Below are positions 34,262-41,780 of a DNA stretch of 41,780 nt, piece by piece. The stretch is from a virus. The notes under the pieces were generated by a model that saw only the letters and a list, made by a program, of their open reading frames with translations, ran no database searches and was not told where the DNA came from. Every line of letters begins with the position of its first letter. Position 1 is the first letter of the stretch. Made by a program: the position numbers and the translations under genes. The DNA lies in IMG/VR virus record IMGVR_UViG_3300020473_000055, positions 1-41,780 of that record; one strand, given 5' to 3'.

Positions 34262-35064
34262 TGTTAGGAACCTATTATTATCACGAAATTATAAGAAAAA
34301 CCATCATTGGTTTTGGTACATTATTTAATGGAATTTATGTTAAACATAAAACCCAAGAAGGTGTAGCAGCACAAGAAATGAAGGTACCATTGGCATATGG
34401 ACCATCTCAAAAGTTCTTAGCAAGATTGGAACAGCAACCAGATTTGAATAAGATGATTGCTATAACATTACCACGAATGTCATTTGAGATGACAGATATT
34501 GCATATGATGCATCAAGAAAGTCTGGTATCACACAAACATTTAAAGCAGTCGATAGTAGAGATAGTAAGTTAAAGAAAGTTTATATGCCTGTCCCTTATA
34601 ATCTGGGATTTGAACTTAGTGTTATGTGTAAGTTAAATGATGATGCATTACAGATTATAGAACAGATACTTCCTTACTTCCAACCATCATTTAATTTAAC
34701 TGTAGATTTGGTACAATCTATTGGAGAAAAGAGAGATATTCCTATTGTTTTAAGTAATGTTTCATTTGTCGATGATTATGAAGGTGATTATGCTACAAGA
34801 AGAGCATTGATATATACATTAAGATTTGAAGCAAAAACTTATCTATTCGGACCTGTTGCAGAATCTTCAGAAGGACTTATCAAAAAAGTTATTGTGGATA
34901 CTGCTATGGATACAAATACAGCACAAGCTAAGAGAGAGATGAGATATACTGTTGAACCAGATCCAATCACTGCTTCACCTGGTGATGACTTTGGATTTAG
35001 CGAGACTACATCGTTCTTCACAGACTCTCAAGAATATAGTCCTACAAGACAGGAGGATATGTAA
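34261..35064 (+). CDS. 15: tail sheath stabiliser and completion protein gp15
   Basis: The protein has 267 residues, against 272 in T4. MLGTYYYHEIIRKTIIGFGT, LARLEQQPDLNKMIAITLPR and VKLNDDALQIIEQILPYFQ-like text are standard gp15 landmarks, followed by RRALIYTLRFEAKTYLFGPV. A hexamer of gp15 caps the finished tail tube and sheath and docks to the neck. The gene overlaps gene 14 by one base. An AGGAGG site inside its 3' end (35051-35056) serves the next gene. Confidence 0.95.
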   Translation: MLGTYYYHEIIRKTIIGFGTLFNGIYVKHKTQEGVAAQEMKVPLAYGPSQKFLARLEQQPDLNKMIAITLPRMSFEMTDIAYDASRKSGITQTFKAVDSRDSKLKKVYMPVPYNLGFELSVMCKLNDDALQIIEQILPYFQPSFNLTVDLVQSIGEKRDIPIVLSNVSFVDDYEGDYATRRALIYTLRFEAKTYLFGPVAESSEGLIKKVIVDTAMDTNTAQAKREMRYTVEPDPITASPGDDFGFSETTSFFTDSQEYSPTRQEDM

Positions 35065-35069
35065 AAGTA

Positions 35070-35498
35070 ATGTCTAGTTATGATCCTATTGATGAAGCAC
35101 TTAATACTACTAGTAGTATAGAAGTAAGCACAACACCAGAAGGTGGAGGTATTAAGAGGAAGGATGCTCTTAAGAATGTCACTAATGATGTTGATCAAGA
35201 CTATGATTATACTCGTGCAAATTTATATTCACTTATAGAGAAAGGACAAGAATCTCTTAATGGTATAATGGAACTTGCTGGTGAGAGTGCAAGTCCAAGA
35301 GCATATGAAGTTGCTGGACAGATTATTAAGTCAGTTGCTGATACTACTGATAAGTTGATGGAACTTCAAAAGAAAGTTAAAGAAATTGATGAGGATAAAG
35401 GAAAACCAACACAAGTTACTAATAACGCAGTATTTGTTGGATCAACTTCCGATTTATCTAAAATGCTTAAGGATGGACTATTGAATAATGAAAAGTAA
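35070..35498 (+). CDS. 16: terminase small subunit gp16
   Basis: The protein has 142 residues, against 164 in T4. The central helical pair, YTRANLYSLIEKGQESLNGI and ASPRAYEVAGQIIKSVADTT followed by DKLMELQKKVKEI, is the conserved oligomerisation core of T4-type small terminases. The N- and C-termini are polar and look unstructured. It regulates the gp17 motor and selects phage DNA for packaging. AGGAGG lies 13 bases upstream. The last 11 bases overlap a tiny gene that leads into gene 17. Confidence 0.93.
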   Translation: MSSYDPIDEALNTTSSIEVSTTPEGGGIKRKDALKNVTNDVDQDYDYTRANLYSLIEKGQESLNGIMELAGESASPRAYEVAGQIIKSVADTTDKLMELQKKVKEIDEDKGKPTQVTNNAVFVGSTSDLSKMLKDGLLNNEK

Positions 35499-35652
35499 TA
35501 ATACACCTTGGGAAGAAGATAGTATTAAAGTTAATGATGCTGATGGAAATCTAGCATTTGAAGTAATTGATTTGGTTAAACCCGAAAAATTAGTTCCTAC
35601 TTATGTAAAAGGTGCTGAGTATTCGGATTGGAGGAAAGAATTAGATGCCTGA
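35488..35652 (+). CDS. tiny gene between the terminase subunits (54 aa)
   Basis: This ATG frame of 54 residues overlaps gene 16 by 11 bases and gene 17 by 8. The sequence NNTPWEEDSIKVNDADGNLA, then VIDLVKPEKLVPTYVKGAEY and SDWRKELDA, is acidic, soluble and protein-like. I recall small genes at this spot in T4-like cyanophages but no function. Its overlap with both terminase genes suggests translational coupling and perhaps a role in packaging, which is inference from position. It was found by reading the gap, as it is below common length cut-offs. Confidence 0.75.
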   Translation: MKSNNTPWEEDSIKVNDADGNLAFEVIDLVKPEKLVPTYVKGAEYSDWRKELDA

Positions 35653-37294
35653 AGATACCGTATATCTTGGCAATCCCCTTTTAAAAAAGGCGAATGTCAA
35701 GCAAGAATTTACAGAAGAACAAGTTATTGAATTTGTCAAATGTAAAAAAGATCCAGTATATTTTGCTAAGAACTATATTAAGATTGTTTCTTTGGATGAA
35801 GGATTAACTCAATTCCATCCATATGATTTTCAGGAGAAGTTGATTAGAAACTTCCATGAAAATAGATTTAATATATGTAAGATGCCTAGACAGACTGGTA
35901 AGTCTACTACATCTGTATCATATTTGTTACATTATGCTGTTTTTAATGATAGTACAAACATTGGTATTCTTGCTAACAAGGCAGCAACTGCTAGGGATTT
36001 ATTAGGTAGATTACAAACTGCATATGAGAATTTGCCTAAATGGATGCAGCAGGGTATAATATCCTGGAATAAAGGTAGTTTAGAACTGGAGAATGGATCA
36101 AAGATACTGGCTGCTTCTACGTCTGCAAGTGCTGTCCGAGGTATGTCTTTTAACATCCTCTTTCTCGACGAGTTCGCTTTCGTCCCGAATCACATTGCTG
36201 AGTCGTTCTTTGCCTCTGTGTATCCTACTATTACGTCTGGTAAATCAACGAAAGTAATAATGGTATCAACCCCTCATGGGATGAACCATTTTTATAGGTA
36301 TTGGCATGATGCTGAAAGAAGCAAGAATGAATATATTCCTACTGATGTGCATTGGAGTGAAGTTCCAGGTAGAGATGCTGACTGGAAAGCACAAACTATT
36401 GCTAATACGTCAGAGCAACAGTTTAAGGTTGAGTTTGAATGTGAGTTCTTAGGATCTGTAAATACTCTAATTAATCCAGCAAAACTTAGAAATCTTGTAT
36501 ATGAAGAACCACAAACTAGAAATGCTGGATTGGATATCTACAATAAGGCAGAAAAGGAACATAATTATATAATTACAGTTGACGTTGCAAGAGGGTTGGG
36601 TAATGACTATTCTGCCTTTATAGTTTTTGATACAACAGAGTTTCCATATCAAGTAGTTGCGAAGTATAGAAATAATGAAATTAAACCAATGTTATTTCCC
36701 AATATCATATTAGATGTTGCCAAAGGATATAACAATGCTTATGTTTTAATAGAAGTAAATGATATAGGAGATCAAGTTGCAAGCATTATGCAATATGACT
36801 TGGAATATGAAAATATTCTAATGGCATCAATGAGAGGTAGAAATGGACAGATAGTAGGACAAGGATTCTCTGGTAAGAAGACACAACTTGGTGTAAGAAT
36901 GACATCAGCAGTTAAGAAGTTGGGTTGCTCCAACCTTAAGACTATGTTGGAAGATGATAAATTACTTACTGTTGATTATGAAATTATATCAGAATTGACT
37001 ACATTTGCTCAGAAGCATCAATCATTTGAGGCAGAAGAAGGATGTAATGATGACTTGGCAATGTGTCTTGTTATATTTGCATGGTTGGTGCAGCAAGATT
37101 ATTTCAAGGAAATGTCGGATAATGATATTAGAAAGAGAATTTATGAAGAGCAGAAGAATCAGATAGAGCAGGATATGGCACCTTTTGGTTTCATACAAAC
37201 TGGTTTGGAGTCAGAAAGTTTTGTAGATGATGATGGTACTAGATGGCATACTGATGAATATGGTGATCGTTCTTATATGTGGGATTATATGTAA
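35645..37294 (+). CDS. 17: terminase large subunit gp17
   Basis: The protein has 549 residues, against 610 in T4. It shows the ATPase Walker A PRQTGKST (81-88), Walker B ILFLDEF (171-177) with D175-E176, the coupling motif VSTPHG (207-212), and the nuclease start TVDVARGLGND (311-321) with D313. A later CNDDLAMCLV holds acidic nuclease residues. It pumps DNA through the portal by ATP hydrolysis and cuts the concatemer into headfuls. All key residues are present. Codons around Walker B (36151-36230) are richer in G and C than their surroundings. It overlaps genes at both ends. Confidence 0.97.
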   Translation: MPEDTVYLGNPLLKKANVKQEFTEEQVIEFVKCKKDPVYFAKNYIKIVSLDEGLTQFHPYDFQEKLIRNFHENRFNICKMPRQTGKSTTSVSYLLHYAVFNDSTNIGILANKAATARDLLGRLQTAYENLPKWMQQGIISWNKGSLELENGSKILAASTSASAVRGMSFNILFLDEFAFVPNHIAESFFASVYPTITSGKSTKVIMVSTPHGMNHFYRYWHDAERSKNEYIPTDVHWSEVPGRDADWKAQTIANTSEQQFKVEFECEFLGSVNTLINPAKLRNLVYEEPQTRNAGLDIYNKAEKEHNYIITVDVARGLGNDYSAFIVFDTTEFPYQVVAKYRNNEIKPMLFPNIILDVAKGYNNAYVLIEVNDIGDQVASIMQYDLEYENILMASMRGRNGQIVGQGFSGKKTQLGVRMTSAVKKLGCSNLKTMLEDDKLLTVDYEIISELTTFAQKHQSFEAEEGCNDDLAMCLVIFAWLVQQDYFKEMSDNDIRKRIYEEQKNQIEQDMAPFGFIQTGLESESFVDDDGTRWHTDEYGDRSYMWDYM

Positions 37295-37590
37295 TGAGTC
37301 ATCCTAATGGTTACACTATAGAAATGATCAAGGAGATACTTGGTACTTCTTGGCCTGAACCACCAGGAGAATCTGGTAATGAAGCAAGAAAGAGAAAGGG
37401 TAGAGAGATGAGAGAAGGAAAGATACCTAAAACCACATACCCATCAGCAGAATCAAGAGCAAAGTCACCTAACTTTGATGAGAATGGGAAGTATATCTAC
37501 CCAGAAGGGCATGGGTTTAGATATACTGAATATCTGAGAGATAATCCAGATTCAACGGAAGCAGGTACATATGGAAGTAAAGTATCTTAA
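37294..37590 (+). CDS. conserved small cyanophage protein (98 aa)
   Basis: The protein has 98 residues from the ATG that overlaps the gene 17 stop (TAATG); a GTG 15 bases upstream in the same frame is less likely. It is polar and basic in the middle (NEARKRKGREMREGKIPKTT), with later GKYIYPEGHGFRYTEYLRDN. Low hydrophobicity and many G, P, K and E suggest an extended or partly disordered protein. The N-terminal YTIEMIKEILGTSWPEPPG has a short helix. No enzyme motif is seen. It is placed between packaging and tail genes and coupled on both sides by one-base overlaps. Confidence 0.7.
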   Translation: MSHPNGYTIEMIKEILGTSWPEPPGESGNEARKRKGREMREGKIPKTTYPSAESRAKSPNFDENGKYIYPEGHGFRYTEYLRDNPDSTEAGTYGSKVS

Positions 37591-37817
37591 TGGATTTTGA
37601 TGAACAATTAAAATTAGAACATTTATTGTTCTCAGAAAGAAAATGTAGAAAGTGTGGAAAAGTAAAAACTCTTATAGAAGATTTCTATTTAACACGTAAA
37701 AGTAGAGGAGAAGTTCCTTCATCATATTCATATGAATGTAAGGTTTGTACTATAAAAAGGATAGTTAATACTAGGAAAAAGAAACCATGTAGTGATTGGA
37801 CATATCCAGATTGGTAA
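37590..37817 (+). CDS. small zinc-ribbon-type protein (75 aa)
   Basis: The protein has 75 residues. RKCRKCGKVKTLIEDFYLTR and YSYECKVCTIKRIVNTRKKK give two CxxC pairs about 30 residues apart, the spacing of a zinc ribbon. The region between and after is basic, which suggests nucleic-acid contact. I recall such proteins scattered in cyanophages, sometimes annotated near HNH endonucleases, but no HNH catalytic histidines are visible here. The start overlaps the preceding stop (TAATG). A late promoter for gene 18 follows in the 82-base gap. Confidence 0.75.
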   Translation: MDFDEQLKLEHLLFSERKCRKCGKVKTLIEDFYLTRKSRGEVPSSYSYECKVCTIKRIVNTRKKKPCSDWTYPDW

Positions 37818-37855
37818 TGTTCATGTATTGTTTCCCCAATGAAAATGCCCCTTTG

Positions 37856-37863
37856 AATAAATA
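37856..37863 (+). promoter_or_regulatory. late promoter box AATAAATA for gene 18
   Basis: The box matches seven of eight bases of TATAAATA. The start would be near 37869, about 31 bases before the gene 18 ATG, with CGGAGAG as ribosome site between. Confidence 0.65.
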
Positions 37864-37899
37864 ATTTCAGTATAAAAATGAAGATTCGGAGAGTAAAAG

Positions 37900-40113
37900 A
37901 TGCCACTCAATTTAGCATCTCCTGGAATTATCGTAAGAGAGGTTGACTTAACAATTGGTAGAGTTGATCCAGTTTCTGGATCTATCGGTGCGTTAGCAGC
38001 TCCATTTGCACGAGGTCCAGTTGGTCTTCCTCAATTAATTGAGAGCGAAGACGATCTTTTTAGCACGTTTGGGAAACCGTATAATACAGATAAGCAGTAT
38101 GAAAGTTGGATGGTAGCATCCTCCTACTTGGCATACGGAGGTACAATGCAAGTTGTACGATCAGATGATGCAGGACTTAAAAATGCATCTGACAATGCAA
38201 CACCAGCATTAAAAATTAAGAGTGATGAACATTATAACCAGTTGGGTTATGATGACAACACCATTTCAAGTACAGTTATTGCTTCTAAAAACCCTGGTAC
38301 TTGGGCAAACGGTATCAGAGTAGCAGTTTGTGATGCTAAGGCAGATCAAGAACTTCTTTCAGTTGTTGGTGTTAACACTGTTGGTTATGCTGTAACTCAG
38401 TCAATGATTGGTAAAGCAATTGTTGGTGCTGGTTCAACATCACAAGCAGATGGATACCTAAAAGGTATTGTTACTGAAGTTACTGGAACTACAGTTGGAG
38501 TTAAAGTTCTTTCACACGTAACTGCTGCAGGTGTAGAAACTGATGTTGATTACCAACCAACAGGTACATATTCATTCAACAATGTTGGTACAGCGTCAAT
38601 ACCAACATTCACCCCTAGTGCAGTCGCTATTGGACATGCTAGTGGTTACACAACATCATACTCTACACAAAGAGACTGGTTCGAACAGCAAACTGTAGGA
38701 CTAAGTACTGGTTTAGATCCAGTTCAGTGGGATCAACTAGCAGATCGTCCATCAACTTCAGCATATGCTGCTTCTAGAGGAGGTAGATTTGATGAGGTTC
38801 ATGTTATTGTATTTGATGACAAAGGAACGATTACAGGTAACGCTGGTACAATTCTAGAGAAGCACCTTAACCTTTCTAAAGCAAAGGATGGTGAATATTC
38901 AGCAGGAAGTCCTTCTTACTGGAGAAAGTATATTAAGAATAATTCGAAGTACATCTACGGTGGTGGAGCACCTGCTCTTGTTCAAACTGATGCAAATCTT
39001 AAGTCTGTAGGACTTACAACATCAGCATATAGCACATCTGCAACTAATACTCTTGATGGAGACAGTGGTTGGGATCAGGATTCCAAGAATGTAAACTTTG
39101 GAACTACTGGTGCAGCAACATTCGAACTGAATGGTGGACTAGATTACGGTGGTGGAACAGACATCAACGTAGCAGGTTCATTAGATTCTGGTGTAGATGA
39201 TATTGTTTCTGGATTAAACATCTTTGCTAATAAAGAACAATATGAAGTAGACTTTATACTTCAAGGTTCTTCTAACTTTAGTAAGGAACAGGCACAGGCA
39301 ATTGCTAACAAGGCAATCGCTGTTGCTGAATCAAGAAAGGATGCTATTGCGTTCCTTTCTCCATACAGACAGGCATTCATCACAGACACTGCTGCTGGAG
39401 CAGCAACTGTTCAAGATGATGATACCATTACATCAAATGTTGTTAGCTTCTATGCACCTATTACATCCACCACTTATGGTGTATTTGATAGTGGATACAA
39501 GTACATGTTTGATAGATTCAATAACACATTCCGTTATGTTCCTCTAAACGGTGACATTGCTGGTACATGTGCCAGAACAGATCAAACTGACTTCCCTTGG
39601 TTCTCACCAGCAGGAACAAGTAGAGGTGCAATTCTCAATGTTGTAAAACTTGCTTATAATCCAGGCAAAGTACAAAGAGATACATTATATTCAAATAGAA
39701 TTAACCCAGTTATTCTCTCACCAGGAGCAGGAGTTGTCTTGTTTGGTGATAAGACTGGATTCGGCAAAGCATCTGCCTTTGATAGAATTAACGTTCGTAG
39801 ATTATTCATCTACCTTGAAGATGCTATTTCTGCTGCTGCTAAAGATCAGTTATTTGAATTTAACGATGAAATCACAAGAACTAACTTTGTGAACATTGTT
39901 GAACCATTCTTACGTGACGTTCAATCGAAACGAGGAATCTTTGATTATGTTGTTATTTGTGATGAAACGAATAACACTGCAGCAGTAATCGACAATAATG
40001 AGTTTATTGCCGATATATACATTAAACCTGCAAGATCGATCAACTTTATCGGTCTAACCTTCATCGCCACCAGAACTGGTGTTGCATTTGAAGAAGTCAT
40101 TGGCAACGTTTAA
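37900..40113 (+). CDS. 18: tail sheath protein gp18
   Basis: The protein has 737 residues, against 659 in T4. The N-terminus with LASPGIIVREVDLTIGRVDP and FARGPVGLPQLIESEDDLFS, and the C-terminal core with YNPGKVQRDTLYSNRINPVI, RLFIYLEDAISAAAKDQLFE and NFVNIVEPFLRDVQSKRGIF, are the standard contractile sheath folds. The middle (about 140-420) is the variable outer part and is rich in S, T and G. The sheath polymerises around the gp19 tube and contracts on infection. C-ending codons are frequent, as expected for a highly expressed gene. Gene 19 follows after 19 bases. Confidence 0.97.
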   Translation: MPLNLASPGIIVREVDLTIGRVDPVSGSIGALAAPFARGPVGLPQLIESEDDLFSTFGKPYNTDKQYESWMVASSYLAYGGTMQVVRSDDAGLKNASDNATPALKIKSDEHYNQLGYDDNTISSTVIASKNPGTWANGIRVAVCDAKADQELLSVVGVNTVGYAVTQSMIGKAIVGAGSTSQADGYLKGIVTEVTGTTVGVKVLSHVTAAGVETDVDYQPTGTYSFNNVGTASIPTFTPSAVAIGHASGYTTSYSTQRDWFEQQTVGLSTGLDPVQWDQLADRPSTSAYAASRGGRFDEVHVIVFDDKGTITGNAGTILEKHLNLSKAKDGEYSAGSPSYWRKYIKNNSKYIYGGGAPALVQTDANLKSVGLTTSAYSTSATNTLDGDSGWDQDSKNVNFGTTGAATFELNGGLDYGGGTDINVAGSLDSGVDDIVSGLNIFANKEQYEVDFILQGSSNFSKEQAQAIANKAIAVAESRKDAIAFLSPYRQAFITDTAAGAATVQDDDTITSNVVSFYAPITSTTYGVFDSGYKYMFDRFNNTFRYVPLNGDIAGTCARTDQTDFPWFSPAGTSRGAILNVVKLAYNPGKVQRDTLYSNRINPVILSPGAGVVLFGDKTGFGKASAFDRINVRRLFIYLEDAISAAAKDQLFEFNDEITRTNFVNIVEPFLRDVQSKRGIFDYVVICDETNNTAAVIDNNEFIADIYIKPARSINFIGLTFIATRTGVAFEEVIGNV

Positions 40114-40132
40114 TCCAACTTAGAGTAAAACT

Positions 40133-40729
40133 ATGGCAACTCGCAATCAACTAAATCCACCCCCACTAAGGAAGATTACTGACTTCAAAAGTAAGCTAAC
40201 TGGCGGTGGTGCTCGTTCGAACCTCTTTGAGGTAGAACTTTCTTTCCCATCAGCAGTATCTGTTGAAGGACTCAATGACATTCTTAACAAGGCAAGATTC
40301 CTTGTTAAGACTGCGGCATTACCTGCATCAAACATTGCTCCAATTGAAATTCCCTTTAGAGGTAGGGTTTTGAAAATCGCTGGAGACAGAACATTTGATA
40401 CATGGTCAATCACCGTTCTTAATGATACAGATTTCTCAATTCGCTCTGCATTTGAGAAGTGGATGAACTTTATTAACAAAGTATCTGATAACACAGGTTC
40501 GACTAACGCAGAAGACTATCAAGCAGATGCTTATGTCTATCAGTTAGATCGTAGTGGAGAAACACTTAGAAAGTATCATTTCTTTGATGTATTCCCAACC
40601 CAAGTTGCTCCAATTGAATTATCCTACGATTCCGCAGGTATTCAAGAATTCACAGTTGAACTTCAAGTTCAGTGGTGGGAAGCAGTTAAAGGTACTGGTG
40701 CGAATGCTGGTGGAGAAGACATCAACTAA
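40133..40729 (+). CDS. 19: tail tube protein gp19
   Basis: The protein has 198 residues, against 163 in T4. The core SNLFEVELSFPSAVSV, then FLVKTAALPASNIAPIEIPF and RVLKIAGDRTFDTWSITVLN, then YHFFDVFPTQVAPIELSYDS, is the tail tube signature shared with Hcp-like folds. Hexameric rings stack to form the DNA channel. It is transcribed with gene 18; no terminator is visible in between. An upstream late-type box for the portal gene follows. Confidence 0.97.
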   Translation: MATRNQLNPPPLRKITDFKSKLTGGGARSNLFEVELSFPSAVSVEGLNDILNKARFLVKTAALPASNIAPIEIPFRGRVLKIAGDRTFDTWSITVLNDTDFSIRSAFEKWMNFINKVSDNTGSTNAEDYQADAYVYQLDRSGETLRKYHFFDVFPTQVAPIELSYDSAGIQEFTVELQVQWWEAVKGTGANAGGEDIN

Positions 40730-40735
40730 AATCGA

Positions 40736-40742
40736 CTAAATA
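40736..40742 (+). promoter_or_regulatory. late-promoter-like box CTAAATA, with TATAAT downstream
   Basis: CTAAATA is the same variant as at 4351. A TATAAT at 40747-40752 lies right after it but has no matching -35. Both lie in the 44-base gap before the portal gene ATG. Confidence 0.5.
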
Positions 40743-40773
40743 GTGCTATAATAGTAGGAAAACAAATTATACT

Positions 40774-41780
40774 ATGGCAAAACTCTTTGGGTTCTCTATT
40801 GACGATAGCCAAAAAACGCCACCCTCAGTAATATCCCCCGTTCCTGAAACCAATCAGGACGGGGTTGATAATTACATAAGTAGTGGATTTTATGGGCAAT
40901 ATGTAGATATTGAAGGTGTATACAGAACCGAACACGAATTAATTAAAAGATACAGAGAGATGGCATTACATCCAGAAGCGGATGGTGCTATTGAAGATGT
41001 TGTTAATGAAGCTATTGTTAGTGATTTGTACGATTCTCCAGTGGAAATCGAACTATCAAATTTAAATGCTAGTGATAAACTAAAGAAAGTAATTAGAGAA
41101 GAATTTAAAAATATAAAAGAAATCATGGACTTCGATAGGAAGGCACATGAGATTTTCAAGAATTGGTATATTGATGGAAGAGTATATTATCTTAAGGTAA
41201 TTGATACAAAGAGACCTCAAGATGGTATTCAGGATCTGAGATATATCGATCCTATGAAGATGAAGTATATTCGTCAGGAGAAAAAGAAATCTAAGGGACA
41301 ACAAGTCTTAGATATGAATAAGGGTTCTGATAGTAATACTAAGTATGTGGAACCAGAAATAGAAGAATATTTCATGTATACACCAAAACCAAGTTACCCA
41401 ACTGGTATGGTTTCTGGTGCATCAAAAGGTGGAGTTAAAATTGCTAAAGACTCTATTGTTTATTGTAGTTCTGGATTAGTTGATAGAAACAAAGGAACAG
41501 TTCTTTCATATCTTCACAAATCAATCAAGGCACTTAATCAACTTAGAATGATTGAGGACTCTCTTGTTATCTACAGATTATCAAGAGCACCAGAAAGAAG
41601 AATATTCTACATTGATGTAGGTAATCTTCCAAAGGTAAAAGCAGAACAGTACCTAAAAGAGGTAATGTCTCGCTATAGAAATAAGTTAGTATATGATGCT
41701 AACACTGGTGAAGTTAGAGATGACAGAAAGTTCATGTCTATGATGGAAGATTTCTGGTTGCCTAGAAGAGAAGGTGGTAG
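40774..41780 (+). CDS. 20: portal vertex protein gp20, 3' end cut off
   Basis: There are 335 complete codons from the ATG to the window end, with no stop. T4 gp20 has 524, so about a third is missing. Landmarks are AKLFGFSIDDSQKTPPSVIS, REMALHPEADGAIEDVVNEA, HEIFKNWYIDGRVYYLKVID, then SSGLVDRNKGTVLSYLHKSI and IYRLSRAPERRIFYIDVGNL, all typical portal sequences. Twelve copies form the head vertex ring through which gp17 pumps DNA and to which gp13/gp14 attach. Confidence 0.97.
   Translation, partial: MAKLFGFSIDDSQKTPPSVISPVPETNQDGVDNYISSGFYGQYVDIEGVYRTEHELIKRYREMALHPEADGAIEDVVNEAIVSDLYDSPVEIELSNLNASDKLKKVIREEFKNIKEIMDFDRKAHEIFKNWYIDGRVYYLKVIDTKRPQDGIQDLRYIDPMKMKYIRQEKKKSKGQQVLDMNKGSDSNTKYVEPEIEEYFMYTPKPSYPTGMVSGASKGGVKIAKDSIVYCSSGLVDRNKGTVLSYLHKSIKALNQLRMIEDSLVIYRLSRAPERRIFYIDVGNLPKVKAEQYLKEVMSRYRNKLVYDANTGEVRDDRKFMSMMEDFWLPRREGG

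Noticed and set aside
1-41780. CRISPR arrays, insertion sequences, photosynthesis or other host-derived metabolic genes
   Set aside because: No regularly spaced direct repeats, no transposase, and no recognisable psbA, psbD, talC or similar protein in any frame.

Overview
The window is part of a T4-like myovirus genome that infects marine picocyanobacteria (Prochlorococcus or Synechococcus). This rests on recognisable T4-type virion genes in the order 25, 6, 7, 8, a DUF4815 protein, 13, 14, 15, 16, 17, 18, 19, 20, on low GC, on TATAAATA-type late promoters, and on small genes of cyanophage type. The host is inferred. No host gene, photosynthesis gene, tRNA, CRISPR array or mobile element was seen. 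Every gene I support lies on the plus strand.

Region 1 (1-4344) is an accessory block of small genes. It holds a small membrane protein, several proteins of unknown function under 120 residues, a DUF6267-type protein with nucleotidyltransferase/ligase-like motifs, an AbrB-like small protein, a GT-A-type glycosyltransferase behind a perfect-consensus sigma70 promoter, a two-helix membrane protein and a very basic small protein. Three intrinsic terminators (912, 1308, 4318) split it. Several of these genes overlap their neighbours by 1-8 bases and are too short for ordinary ORF filters.

Region 2 (4345-31769) is the baseplate and fibre module. Late promoters at 4351-4370 start genes 25 (wedge), 6 (wedge) and a giant gene 7 of 4519 codons, more than four times the length of T4 gp7. 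It is assembled from several repeat families plus a YHYH motif. Gene 8 has its own late promoter directly after the gene 7 stop. A 2379-residue DUF4815 structural protein, three small likely structural genes and a 614-residue fibre-like protein follow. The fibre-like protein carries a cupredoxin-like segment with a complete H/C/H/M type-1 copper ligand set.

Region 3 (31770-41780) is the neck, packaging and tail module: a coiled-coil small protein, gp13, gp14 (enlarged by a repeat insertion), gp15, the small and large terminase subunits with a tiny gene wedged between them, two small genes (one a CxxC zinc-ribbon type), tail sheath gp18, tail tube gp19, and portal gp20 cut off by the window end.

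The parts fit together as follows. gp6, 7, 8 and 25 build the baseplate wedges. The DUF4815 protein and fibre-like protein are probable host-contact or peripheral parts. gp18, 19 and 15 form and cap the contractile tail. gp13 and gp14 join tail to head. gp16, 17 and 20 package DNA. A GxGY repeat module recurs in gp7, gp8, the DUF4815 protein and gp14, which suggests one surface-exposed building block spread over several virion proteins.
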